From positions 1 to 7,706 of the forward strand of contig JAITMH010000024.1 in the NCBI GenBank assembly GCA_031277445.1: DNA of 7,706 nucleotides. Direction: 5' to 3'. Made by a program: the position numbers and the translations under genes. The notes below the pieces were generated by a model. The model worked only from the letters and a program-made list of their open reading frames with translations, ran no database searches and was not told the origin of the DNA. The stretch comes from Burkholderiales bacterium (GTDB lineage Bacteria > Pseudomonadota > Gammaproteobacteria > Burkholderiales > Casimicrobiaceae). This document shows positions 1 to 6,370 of the stretch, piece by piece; the stretch's first letter is position 1, and every line of letters starts with the position of its first letter.

Positions 1-2
1 TG

Positions 3-3000
3 TCGATCTCGACGCTTGAGGCAGGAACCTTGACCATCGTTTCCAAACCGCAGTTGCCCGAGGTTGTGTCAAAAGAACCGCCGCCGCCGCCGCGAACGTT
101 GAAACTCCCGTTGGCGATCATCGTTGATACATTGACGTTGCAGCATTTCTCTTGGGACAAAATACAACTCAAGGCCGTTGCGTTGTCGCTGAAAAGCACC
201 GGCGATTGGCACATGGTCAGCCTCAACCATCTGGAAGCTGAGCGCGGGATTTTCAGCGGTGGGCTGGGCGTCGATGGGACAGCGCCGTTTATGGTTGGCG
301 GAACGGTTTCGTACCGTGGCGTGTTTGAAGAATATCCTGTCGGTTTTGATTTGAACATCGACGGCAGCCTGCGCGATTTTCATTTGAACGGTCATGTGTT
401 CAGTGAGTACATGAGTATCGAAAGCGATGGACGTTTTGATCTTTTTGCGCCGCATTTGTATTCGATGTTTCACGAAATAACGCTGCGCACGGTTGACCTG
501 AATCCGGCAAAATTTTTTACGGGTTTGCCGGAAGGAAGTTTTACCCTGGCGCTGGATTTGAAACCGTTAGAGGGAAAACTGGCGCGTGGTGAACTGAAGA
601 TAAGCAACACAATGGCGGGCATGATGGATCGCAACCGCATTCCGGTTGAGACGCTGACCAGTGAATTTGAAGTATGGGAAGACCAGCTTGCTTTTTACGA
701 ACTCCATCTGAAAGCGCTCGGTGGTGCGCGAATAGAATGGCAGGGCTGGTTGCGCGAAGACCAACTTCGGGCGCGGCTGGTGTTGAACGACGTGAATGCA
801 GCGGCGCTTGCGCACGAAGCGCCGAAAAGCAAAACGAGCGGCGAAGTATGGTTGCAAGGGATGTACCGTGCGCCGGAAGTGATGGTTGATGTGACGGATG
901 CGTTGTATCAGGTGGCGGCGAAATTCGGATTGGCATGGGTCGATCCGGAGAAACAGCAACAGTTGGCGGTGAAAGAAGCGCAGGTCAGATACCGTGGCGC
1001 TCTGGCAAAATTTTCCGGACAGGTTGATCTCAAGGAGCAAACCCTGGCGGCGAAGGGAACGTTTGATGATGTGAATCCGGCGACGTTCGGCGCACCGGCG
1101 GGTCGGATTGGCGGCGACTTTGATGTCGAAGCTGCTTTAGCGCCGACGGTTGATCTTCGTGCGCGTTATGCGCTGCGTTCGAGTCAATGGCTGGAGCAGA
1201 CGATGACCGGCGAGGGTGAAGTGCAATGGACGGGCGACCATCTCAAGCAGGCGAAAGGCTGGGTGCAGATAGGCGAAAAGCAGGGCGCCGCATCGAGAAC
1301 CACGCGGCTTGCAGTAGAGGGCGCGTTTGGCGCGGAAAATAGTGTGTTGCATTTTGAAATGGACGTTTCCGATCTGGCGCAATGGCGAGGAAGCGAACTG
1401 AGCGATTTGAGCGGACGGGTACACGGAAGCGGCCAACTGAGCGGAACTTTTTCGCAGTTGGCGTTGCATGCGCAAGGTTCGGTTGTTGATTTGCGCGCCG
1501 GTGATGTGCAGGCGCAGAAGACGCAGTTCACGGTCGATACCCAATGGAACGCGGCGTTGCCGTTGGATGCTTTGCCGCTCACCATTCGTATCGAGTCTGA
1601 AAACGTTGAAGCCGCCGGATCGCAATGGCAAACAGCAACGTTGGCGCTGGACGGCACACCAGCCAGACATCACGCGACACTGACGGCGCAGGGAGAAATA
1701 GCGGCGCAGACGGTTGACATTACGGCAGCCGTGCAAGGTGATTGGGCGATGCCGCCTGTGGCGCGTTGGCAAGGTTCGCTGTCGCGTTTTGAAGTGGCGC
1801 ATTCGCAGATACCGGTGCGGTTGGAGGCGCCGTTACCGATCACAGTGGACACGGCAGGAGGAAGCGTCAAAGTCAACGTTGGATCGGGAGTACTTATCGG
1901 CAACGACAGCCGTGTGCGACTGAAAAACGCGATGTGGCAACCGGAACGTTGGCGCAGCGAAGGGACGCTCGAAAACGTTGCGATGGAACCATGGTTGAAA
2001 TTAGCGGACAAAGAAACGGCGGCGGTGCGCGGCGATCTGGTGTTGTCCGGCGACTGGTCTTTTTCGCAGGAGGGCGAAGCGCTCTCGGCATTGCAAGGTT
2101 ATTTCGATATTCGCCGCGAGCGGGGCGACGCGCAGTTGCGCACGACCTCACGCACCACATGGCAGCCATTGCATTTGTCGCAACTTGGGATGCGGGCGGA
2201 GATCAAAAATGCGCGGTTGACACTTCATGGCATTGCCGAAAGCAGTCGTTACGGAAAAATCGGTGTTGATGGCGAGGCGGCGTTGACGGTTCCGGAGGGA
2301 ACGGCGATGGATGATTGGCCGTTCACGCTGCGTGTGCAGGGCGACATTCCCGATTTGTCGAAAGTAGCGCCGCTGATTGCCGGTGAAACCCGGTTGACCG
2401 GACGCATCCATCTGGATGCGCGGCACAGCGGAACCTTGCGAAACCCCGTCTATCATGGCGCGATGACTGGCGACAATCTTTCCGTGCAGGATACGGAAAC
2501 GGGCATCATGTTGAGCGATGGTGAAATGCGCCTGGCGCTGAACGAACAAAGCGTTGCGATAGAACGCTTCGTATTCAAGGGCGGTCGCGGCGAGATGGCG
2601 ATGACCGGCAACATTGATTTGCACGAAGGGAAACCACGCGCCAAACTGGCGATCAAGGCAACGCGCTTGCGATTGATTCGGCGCCCCGATATGGTTCTGG
2701 TGGTGACCGGAAACGCCGATGTGGGCTACGACGAACAGGGCGTTTCGTTGCTCGGTAATCTCAGAACCAATTACGGCAGTATTCAATACCGCGACAGCGA
2801 TGTGCCGAGTCTGTCCGACGACGTTGTGATCGTCGGTGAACAGCGGCAAGAGTCGGGGATCAGTCTGGCGAATGTGCAATTCGATGTTGACCTTGGCAGA
2901 AACTTTCGCCTTCGTGGTTACGGTATCGACACCAAACTGGCGGGAACATTGAAGCTGCGTGCGCGTCCCAATCAGGCGTTGACCGCTCACGGTAACGTGC

Positions 3001-3578
3001 GCACAGTGGAAGGCGTCTATCGCGCTTACGGGCAGAGACTCGAAATTCGTCACGGCAACATTTCGTTTTTAGGGCCGCTCGACAACCCGACGCTCGACAT
3101 TCTGGCGATTCGTGAAAATTCCTCGGTTGATGCGGGTGTGGCCGTCAAAGGAACAGCGATGCGCCCCACCGTAACGCTTCATTCAAACCAGCCGATGTCA
3201 ACCAACGAAATATTGTCCTGGTTGTTGTTCGATCACGGCACCGATAACATGGAAAAAGGCGACGCGGCCATTCTGTTCCAGTTGTTAAACAACATGCTGG
3301 CCGGAGGTTCCGGCGAAACATTGACCGAAGAATTGTTCGGCGGCGTGATTGATGAAATCAACGTCACCGCCGGCCAGATGGAAGACGGCACGACAACGCA
3401 AATCATCACCGTCAGCAAGCGGCTCGGCAAAAATTTCTCTATCGGCCTCGACAAAAGCCTGAACGGATTGCAGGACGCTGTTCGGCTAACCTGGCGCTTG
3501 TCGCGGAAGTGGTCGATGATGTCCCGCTTCGGCGTTGACGACAGCACGGTTGATGCGCGTTATTCGATTGTGTTTTGA
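3..3578 (+). CDS. tamB: Translocation and assembly module protein TamB (DUF490), 5'-truncated by window edge
   Basis: The frame is open from the left edge to TGA at 3576-3578, giving about 1191 visible residues. TamB proteins are usually about 1200-1400 residues with an N-terminal signal anchor. None is seen here, so the true start lies upstream, and the TTG at 30 is not a credible start. Most of the protein is low-complexity beta-strand sequence rich in Gly, Asp, Leu and Trp, as expected for the long periplasmic beta-helical groove of the AsmA/TamB family. The last third is the TamB C-terminal domain: a LRGYGID segment near 2910-2930, a GNVRTVEGVYRAYGQRL segment near 2991-3041, NPTLDILAIRE near 3087-3118, and MSTNEILSWLLF near 3196-3231. 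It ends ARYSIVF with a terminal aromatic residue typical of these proteins. Known family role: an inner-membrane-anchored protein spanning the periplasm that works with the outer-membrane protein TamA in outer-membrane biogenesis and phospholipid transport. tamA would be expected upstream, outside the window. No intrinsic terminator is evident after the stop. Confidence 0.93.
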   Translation, partial: SISTLEAGTLTIVSKPQLPEVVSKEPPPPPRTLKLPLAIIVDTLTLQHFSWDKIQLKAVALSLKSTGDWHMVSLNHLEAERGIFSGGLGVDGTAPFMVGGTVSYRGVFEEYPVGFDLNIDGSLRDFHLNGHVFSEYMSIESDGRFDLFAPHLYSMFHEITLRTVDLNPAKFFTGLPEGSFTLALDLKPLEGKLARGELKISNTMAGMMDRNRIPVETLTSEFEVWEDQLAFYELHLKALGGARIEWQGWLREDQLRARLVLNDVNAAALAHEAPKSKTSGEVWLQGMYRAPEVMVDVTDALYQVAAKFGLAWVDPEKQQQLAVKEAQVRYRGALAKFSGQVDLKEQTLAAKGTFDDVNPATFGAPAGRIGGDFDVEAALAPTVDLRARYALRSSQWLEQTMTGEGEVQWTGDHLKQAKGWVQIGEKQGAASRTTRLAVEGAFGAENSVLHFEMDVSDLAQWRGSELSDLSGRVHGSGQLSGTFSQLALHAQGSVVDLRAGDVQAQKTQFTVDTQWNAALPLDALPLTIRIESENVEAAGSQWQTATLALDGTPARHHATLTAQGEIAAQTVDITAAVQGDWAMPPVARWQGSLSRFEVAHSQIPVRLEAPLPITVDTAGGSVKVNVGSGVLIGNDSRVRLKNAMWQPERWRSEGTLENVAMEPWLKLADKETAAVRGDLVLSGDWSFSQEGEALSALQGYFDIRRERGDAQLRTTSRTTWQPLHLSQLGMRAEIKNARLTLHGIAESSRYGKIGVDGEAALTVPEGTAMDDWPFTLRVQGDIPDLSKVAPLIAGETRLTGRIHLDARHSGTLRNPVYHGAMTGDNLSVQDTETGIMLSDGEMRLALNEQSVAIERFVFKGGRGEMAMTGNIDLHEGKPRAKLAIKATRLRLIRRPDMVLVVTGNADVGYDEQGVSLLGNLRTNYGSIQYRDSDVPSLSDDVVIVGEQRQESGISLANVQFDVDLGRNFRLRGYGIDTKLAGTLKLRARPNQALTAHGNVRTVEGVYRAYGQRLEIRHGNISFLGPLDNPTLDILAIRENSSVDAGVAVKGTAMRPTVTLHSNQPMSTNEILSWLLFDHGTDNMEKGDAAILFQLLNNMLAGGSGETLTEELFGGVIDEINVTAGQMEDGTTTQIITVSKRLGKNFSIGLDKSLNGLQDAVRLTWRLSRKWSMMSRFGVDDSTVDARYSIVF

Positions 3579-3601
3579 GCGCCGGGGATCAGGAATCAGC
3601 G

Positions 3602-3635
3602 AGTAGCCTGGACAAGCGAAGCGCAGTCCGGAGAG
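3602..3635. repeat. Short dispersed repeat (AGCCTGGAC...GTCCGG type) flanked by ATCAG repeats
   Basis: An imperfect inverted repeat (CCTGGAC and GTCCGG arms) surrounds a GCGAAGCGC core. It is embedded in repeated GAATCAG/GGATCAG/GGTCAG words at 3588-3599 and 3637-3666. It resembles the small 'GCCCGGAT-GCGAAGCG-ATCCGGG' repeats common in proteobacterial intergenic DNA. This is recognition from memory and no search was run. Confidence 0.45.
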
Positions 3636-3747
3636 CAGGAATCAGAGGTCAGAAATCAGGGATCAGAAAAGCATCGCCTCATGCGAAGCCGCAAAGCCCC
3701 CCTTTTTTGACCACGAAAAGCACGGAAGACACGAAAAAATAGCTGTC

Positions 3748-3779
3748 ATTCTGCGCGAAGCGAAGCGGAGTCGCAGAAT
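3748..3779. repeat. Inverted repeat with ATTCTGCG / CGCAGAAT arms
   Basis: Perfect 8-bp arms at 3748-3755 and 3772-3779 enclose a purine-rich GAAGCGAAGCGGAG core. It is a small palindromic dispersed element of the same style as the 104-bp element at 3990-4093, where arms also enclose GCGAGCGCAGCG-type sequence. No T-run follows, so it is not a convincing terminator. Confidence 0.5.
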
Positions 3780-3802
3780 CCATGCGGTAGCGGGAATGAA
3801 CT

Positions 3803-3839
3803 CCTTCCCCCGCTTGCGGGGGAAGGTTGGGATGGGGGG
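3803..3839. repeat. Perfect 11-bp palindrome (CCTTCCCCCGC-TT-GCGGGGGAAGG) plus GGTTGGGATGGGGG tail
   Basis: Arms at 3803-3813 and 3816-3826 are perfectly complementary with a 2-nt loop and are followed by a G-rich tail. The reverse complement of the same unit, including the tail, recurs between panB and panC at 5293-5330 with only a few differences. This shows it is a dispersed element rather than a local hairpin. Confidence 0.75.
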
Positions 3840-3841
3840 AT

Positions 3842-3858
3842 GCGGGCGGGACGCCCGC
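3842..3858. repeat. Perfect 7-bp palindrome GCGGGCG-GGA-CGCCCGC
   Basis: Arms at 3842-3848 and 3852-3858 with a 3-nt loop, directly abutting the previous palindrome unit. It lacks a T-run on either side. It is probably another dispersed repeat, part of a 'GGAGCGCGGGCGTCCCGCCCGC' type element when read on the minus strand. Confidence 0.55.
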
Positions 3859-3930
3859 GCTCCATTCTTTCTCTCCGTGCCTCCGCGTGAAATGATGCTT
3901 TTCTGACACCTGAAACCATCCCCACCCCAG

Positions 3931-3951
3931 CCCTCCCCTTGAAGGGGAGGG
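3931..3951. repeat. Perfect 10-bp palindrome CCCTCCCCTT-G-AAGGGGAGGG
   Basis: Arms at 3931-3940 and 3942-3951 with a 1-nt centre, preceded by CATCCCCACCCCAG. It belongs to the same general class as the pyrimidine/purine palindromes at 3803-3826 and at the right window edge (7606-7706), but the sequence differs. Confidence 0.6.
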
Positions 3952-3989
3952 AGCGTCGTGTTCTTCGCGCCTTCGTGTGAAACAAAAAC

Positions 3990-4093
3990 GGCGTCATTGC
4001 GACCGCGAGCGCAGCGTGGCGGGAAGCAATCCAGAAAATGGACATCGAAAAAGCACCGGGTTGCTTCGTCGTTTTGCTCCTCGCAATGACGCC
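3990..4093. repeat. 104-bp MITE-like element with perfect 13-bp terminal inverted repeats
   Basis: The termini GGCGTCATTGCGA (3990-4002) and TCGCAATGACGCC (4081-4093) are exact reverse complements. Internally, GGAAGCAATCC near 4021-4031 and GGGTTGCTTC near 4058-4067 form a second, imperfect inverted pair, so the whole unit can fold into a long interrupted hairpin. It is non-coding and has no transposase. 'CGTCATTGCGA...GAAGCAATCC' elements are familiar in many environmental proteobacterial genomes; that link is from memory. No clear target-site duplication is visible, because neighbouring repeats abut both ends. Confidence 0.65.
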
Positions 4094-4100
4094 ATTTTTT

Positions 4101-4160
4101 CTTTGTGCTCTTTGCGTTCTTTGCGGTTAAATTTTTTCGTGGCTTTCGTGTTTTTCGTGG
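4101..4160. repeat. CTTTG-periodic / TTAACCGCAAAG and CACGAAA repeat block
   Basis: On the minus strand this reads as CCACGAAAAACACGAAAGCCACGAA (4137-4160) followed by TTTAACCGCAAAGAACGCAAAGAGCACAAAG (4101-4131). Each half has about 9-10 bp internal periodicity. Partial copies occur at 3711-3736 (CACGAAA part) and at 5118-5130, 5258-5270 and 5362-5376 (TTAACCGCAAAG part). It is a non-coding dispersed repeat; the period close to one helical turn is notable but no function is shown. Confidence 0.65.
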
Positions 4161-4193
4161 TTGAAGGTTTTCTCCGCGCCTCCGCGTGAGAGA

Positions 4194-4220
4194 CAAAAAG
4201 GGCAGGTTTGAAACCTGCCC
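4194..4220 (-). terminator. Rho-independent terminator of panC
   Basis: Read on the minus strand, 15 bases after the panC stop, a perfect hairpin with arms GGGCAGGTTT and AAACCTGCCC (4211-4220 and 4200-4209, 1-nt centre) is followed immediately by five T residues (4195-4199). Position, orientation and T-run fit an intrinsic terminator. The same palindrome followed by CTAC is a repeat word I recognise in other genomes, so a dispersed repeat may be serving as the terminator. Confidence 0.6.
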
Positions 4221-4234
4221 CTACGGAATCTGAT

Positions 4235-5074
4235 TCAAATCTCAATGTTATCAATCAACCGTGTCGTTCCCAGACGAGCAGCGGCGAGCACGACCAACGG
4301 CTCCCCCAACTCCCTCGGCGTTCTCAGGTCAACGCGGCGGCGCACGGTCAGGTAGTCCGGCTTCCAGCTATACCGTTGCAGTTCGGCGAGCGCAGCGGCT
4401 TCGAGGTTGACGAAATCGCGTGAACCATTGCGCACGGCCTTGGCAACGGCGCAGAGTTGTCGATACAGACGCGGCGCTTCGGCGCGCTCGCTCGCAGACA
4501 GATAACCGTTGCGTGAAGAGAGTGCCAATCCGTCGTCAGCGCGGATCGTGTCCTGGGCAATGACCTCGATGGGCAGCGCCAGTTCACGCACCATGTTCTT
4601 CAATATGAGGAATTGCTGGTAATCCTTTTTTCCGAACAGCACCACACTGGGCTGGACGATGTTGAAAAGCTTGAGCACGACGGTCGCCACTCCCCGGAAA
4701 TGGCCGGGTCGGTAAGCGCCTTCGAGAACGGAAGCGTGTTCCGGGTCGGGGGTGACGTGGTAGCGCTGTGGTTGCGGATACATTTCCGCTTCATCCGGTG
4801 CGAACAGGTGATCAACTCCGGCGGCGGTGAGTTTTTCGCAATCGGCTTTGAAGGTACGCGGGTATTTGTCGAAGTCCTCCCCCTGACCGAATTGCAGGCG
4901 GTTGATGAAGATGCTGGCGATGACGGTGCCAGCGTTGGCATTGGCAAATTCGCGTGCAGCGTGCACGAGGGCGATATGCCCATCGTGCAGGTTGCCCATG
5001 GTGGGGGCGAATACAACGCGCCTGGCTTTGGTACGTGCGTTACGCAGGGCAGCGATGGATGTATAAATGTGCAT
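4235..5074 (-). CDS. panC: Pantothenate synthetase (pantoate--beta-alanine ligase)
   Basis: 279 residues, the usual length for PanC. It ligates (R)-pantoate and beta-alanine with ATP through a pantoyl-adenylate to give pantothenate in the cytoplasm, the last step before coenzyme A synthesis. Motifs in order: PTMGNLHDGH (residues 24-33, the nucleotidyltransferase HIGH-like signature with H30 and H33), SIFINRLQFG (54-63), EDFDKYPRT (66-74), GHFRGVATVV (124-133), FGKKDYQQ (147-154, with K150 at the catalytic lysine position), GLALSSRN (182-189), PDYLTVR (239-245) and RLGTTRLIDN (267-276). Arg59 replaces the more common Pro in the N-P-L-Q-F motif, which I associate with betaproteobacteria and do not regard as damage. 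The ATG at 5072-5074 is chosen because it begins the conserved N-terminus; the Shine-Dalgarno is weak (GAGA about 7 bases upstream). It lies downstream of panB in the same orientation but 313 bp away, so it may need its own promoter. Confidence 0.97.
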   Translation of the reverse strand: MHIYTSIAALRNARTKARRVVFAPTMGNLHDGHIALVHAAREFANANAGTVIASIFINRLQFGQGEDFDKYPRTFKADCEKLTAAGVDHLFAPDEAEMYPQPQRYHVTPDPEHASVLEGAYRPGHFRGVATVVLKLFNIVQPSVVLFGKKDYQQFLILKNMVRELALPIEVIAQDTIRADDGLALSSRNGYLSASERAEAPRLYRQLCAVAKAVRNGSRDFVNLEAAALAELQRYSWKPDYLTVRRRVDLRTPRELGEPLVVLAAARLGTTRLIDNIEI

Positions 5075-5117
5075 GTTTCGTTCTCGGAGCGTTTTCGGTT
5101 TTGGCGCAACTTTCTAT

Positions 5118-5270
5118 TTTAACCGCAAAGAGCGCAGAAGAAAAATGCTTTGAGGTTTCGCAGTTATTACTTGCTTAAAGAAAATAGACAAAATATATTC
5201 ATTCTGAACATTTTTTGACGTGTTCACTTGCTTGAAATTTTTTGTGCGCTATGTGTTCTTTGCGGTTAAA
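5118..5270. repeat. 153-bp segment bounded by perfect 13-bp inverted repeats (TTTAACCGCAAAG)
   Basis: TTTAACCGCAAAG at 5118-5130 is the exact reverse complement of CTTTGCGGTTAAA at 5258-5270. The inverted pair brackets the AT-rich, otherwise unique part of the panB-panC spacer. The same word also occurs in the block at 4101-4160. This could be two independent repeat insertions in opposite orientation, or the ends of one element. Confidence 0.5.
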
Positions 5271-5292
5271 TTGTTTTTCCTGATTCCTGACG

Positions 5293-5330
5293 CCCCCATC
5301 CCGACCTTCCCCCGCAAGCGGGAGAGGGGA
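5293..5330. repeat. Inverted copy of the 3803-3839 palindrome repeat
   Basis: CCCCCATCCCGACCTTCCCC followed by CGCAAGCGGGAGAGGGGA matches the reverse complement of 3803-3839 with about four or five differences, most of them in the right arm, where this copy is less perfectly palindromic. It lies just downstream of the panB stop but has no T-run, so a terminator role is unsupported. Confidence 0.65.
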
Positions 5331-5387
5331 TCGTTCTTCTTCGCGGCTTCGCGTGAGATATTCTTTGCGGTAAATTTCTTGGTTGCT

Positions 5388-6206
5388 CTAATAGCAGTGT
5401 TCCAGTGCGGGAAAGCTGCCATCCTTGACCGAGGTGACGTAAGCCGTGATGGCTTCGTCGATGGTGGTAGCGGCTCCCTGCATGAAGTTGCGCACGAAAC
5501 GCGTCGTCTTGCCGGGAAAGACGCCAAGCATGTCGTGCATCACCAACACTTGCCCATCGCACTCCGGCCCCGCGCCGATGCCGATGGTGGCCGTCGTCGT
5601 CATTGCGGCAGTGATTTCTCCGGCCAGCGTGGCGGGAATCATTTCCATCACGAGCAAAGCCGCGCCCGCTTGTTCCAGCGCCAGTGCGTCGGCCTTCAGA
5701 CGGGCCGCCCCGGCGTCGTCGCGCCCCTGCACACGATACCCGCCCAATTGGTGCACCGACTGGGGGGTGAGGCCGATATGGGCGCAGACCGGCACGCCGC
5801 GTTCGACCAGAAAGCGCACAGTCTCGGCCATGATCTCGCCGCCTTCGAGTTTCACCATCTGTGCGCCTGCGGCCATCAGGCGAGCGGCGCTACGCATGGC
5901 CTGGGCGGGGCTTTCCTGATAGGTGTCGAAGGGCAGGTCGGTGAGAACGAAGGCGTGTTTCGCGCCTCGGCACACGCATTCGGTGTGATAGGCCATGTGA
6001 TCGAGCGTAACGGGCAGGACGTTTTTATGCCCCTGAACAGTGTTGCCGAGCGAGTCCCCGACCAGAAGGGCATCCACGCTGCAACGGTCGAGGAGCGCAG
6101 CGAAGCTGGCCTCGTAACAGGTCAACATGGCGATTTTGCGACCTTCGGTGCGCATATTTCTCAGCGCGGTCAGGGTGACGGGGTTAGCGTCCTGGGGGTC
6201 ATTCAT
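5388..6206 (-). CDS. panB: 3-methyl-2-oxobutanoate hydroxymethyltransferase (ketopantoate hydroxymethyltransferase)
   Basis: 272 residues from the chosen ATG, typical for PanB. It transfers a one-carbon unit from 5,10-methylenetetrahydrofolate to 2-oxoisovalerate, giving ketopantoate, the committed step toward pantothenate. Motifs, numbered from this [13 protein letters not shown] (27-36), [12 protein letters not shown] (44-55, with D51 at a metal-ligand position), VLTDLPFD (87-94, D90 second metal ligand), MVKLEGG (117-123, E121), [20 protein letters not shown] (144-163), LLVMEMIP (185-192, E189 at the catalytic base position), [20 protein letters not shown] (C-terminal third). All expected acidic active-site residues are present. 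The open frame extends 12 codons further to a TTG at 6240-6242. The ATG at 6204-6206 is preferred because AGAGGAG lies 7 bases upstream and the extra residues are not conserved in the family. It is co-oriented with panC but separated by a repeat-filled spacer. Confidence 0.96.
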   Translation of the reverse strand: MNDPQDANPVTLTALRNMRTEGRKIAMLTCYEASFAALLDRCSVDALLVGDSLGNTVQGHKNVLPVTLDHMAYHTECVCRGAKHAFVLTDLPFDTYQESPAQAMRSAARLMAAGAQMVKLEGGEIMAETVRFLVERGVPVCAHIGLTPQSVHQLGGYRVQGRDDAGAARLKADALALEQAGAALLVMEMIPATLAGEITAAMTTTATIGIGAGPECDGQVLVMHDMLGVFPGKTTRFVRNFMQGAATTIDEAITAYVTSVKDGSFPALEHCY

Positions 6207-6213
6207 GGCGTTG

Positions 6214-6220
6214 CTCCTCT
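6214..6220 (-). promoter_or_regulatory. Strong ribosome binding site deciding the panB start
   Basis: AGAGGAG on the minus strand with a 7-nt spacer (CAACGCC) before the ATG at 6204-6206. It sits inside the longer TTG-initiated frame, so it argues for the ATG as the true panB start. Confidence 0.8.
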
Positions 6221-6275
6221 TTGAGGGGGCAGTTTCGGACAAAACGGGGCGATGCGCAAGTGCGGAATGGGATTT

Positions 6276-6284
6276 TGCTATACT
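6276..6284 (+). promoter_or_regulatory. Possible extended -10 promoter driving the DUF1801 cassette gene
   Basis: TGCTATACT matches an extended -10 (TGn then TATAAT with one mismatch). I find no convincing -35 at 16-18 bp, which extended -10 promoters can lack. It points rightward, with a predicted start near 6291, about 90 bases before the DUF1801 ATG and outside the cassette's left boundary, in the position a cassette promoter would occupy. It lies in the divergent panB/DUF1801 gap. Confidence 0.35.
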
Positions 6285-6312
6285 CCAAGCATTGTGCGCT
6301 GAATCAGGCGGT

Positions 6313-6370
6313 GTTTAGTTTTGCGCTCAGGCGGAGGGCCTACGGTCGCCGCTAACCTTTTACATTAGGC
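6313..6370 (+). other. Degenerate attC-like or attI-like recombination site at the left edge of the cassette
   Basis: The right end reads GCTAAC-CTTTTAC-ATTAGGC (6351-6370), an L'/R' arrangement in which R' (6364-6370) matches the core consensus GTTRRRY except for the first base. GTTTAGT at 6313-6319 can pair with all seven bases of R' if G-T pairs are allowed, and GGCG (6330-6333) pairs with CGCC (6347-6350), giving a 58-bp quasi-palindrome, close to the 59 bp of the downstream site. R'' deviates from RYYYAAC at the last two positions. An alternative is an attI-like site: GTCGCC-(G)CTAA-n-TTAGGC resembles the right end of class 1 attI as I remember it. The boundary itself is better supported than the identity of the site. 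Confidence 0.35.

Larger units (their letters stand above)
3579..4234. other. Gene-free 656-bp intergenic region made of dispersed repeat families
   Basis: This lies between tamB (+) and panC (-), which converge. Open frames exist here, but their translations are repeat-derived (strings rich in Arg, Lys, Pro and Gly) and they overlap on several frames and both strands, so I call none coding. The region is almost entirely stacked short repeats: ATCAG-rich direct repeats (3588-3666), a GGAC/GTCC-type element (3602-3635), CCACGAAAA/CACGAAA units (3711-3736 and 4137-4160), and several perfect palindromes listed separately. Three elements with the theme CTCCGCGCCTCCGCGTGA occur at about 3871-3891, 3961-3981 and 4171-4190. 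No promoter is obvious. Confidence 0.8.
5075..5387. other. 313-bp panB-panC spacer occupied by repeats
   Basis: No gene is supported here. The two ends are repeat-derived: TTAACCGCAAAG copies at 5118-5130, 5258-5270 and 5362-5376, the inverted G/C palindrome unit at 5293-5330, and a CTTCGCGGCTTCGCGTGAGA element at about 5339-5358. Only about 5145-5240 is non-repetitive, and it is clearly more AT-rich than the surrounding genes. It contains ACTTGCTTAAA and ACTTGCTTGAA as a near-identical pair (5169-5179 and 5226-5236). On the minus strand a TATATT at about 5191-5196 could be a -10 element for panC, but no good -35 accompanies it. Confidence 0.7.

Noticed and set aside
2148..3053. 301-residue minus-strand open frame within tamB, and other long antisense frames across tamB
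   Set aside because: They are antisense to a well-supported TamB domain, with no initiation signal or family resemblance; long shadows are expected opposite GC-rich genes.
3688..3708. C-run followed by T-run (AAAGCCCCCCTTTTTT) as a tamB terminator
   Set aside because: There is no stable hairpin directly before the T-run, and it lies more than 110 bases after the stop inside repeat DNA.
3663..4196. 177-residue minus-strand open frame, and several shorter frames, between tamB and panC
   Set aside because: The translation is built from repeat units (Lys/Arg/Pro-rich strings), other frames on both strands are equally open, there is no Shine-Dalgarno, and no protein family is recognisable.
3579..4234. 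CRISPR array in the repeat-rich intergenic region
   Set aside because: The repeats differ from one another, are palindromic, vary in spacing and have no uniform spacers; no cas gene is present.
4892..4900. PanC motif reads Asn-Arg-Leu-Gln-Phe instead of Asn-Pro-Leu-Gln-Phe, possibly a damaging change
   Set aside because: I know this variant as common in betaproteobacterial PanC, and all catalytic motifs are intact, so it is more a taxonomic hint than an anomaly.
5220..6224. 334-residue plus-strand open frame opposite panB
   Set aside because: It is antisense to a complete, motif-perfect panB and begins in repeat DNA; it is a shadow of panB codon composition.
6207..6242. Longer PanB starting at TTG (6240-6242)
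   Set aside because: The ATG at 6204-6206 has AGAGGAG at ideal spacing, and the 12 extra residues have no family conservation.
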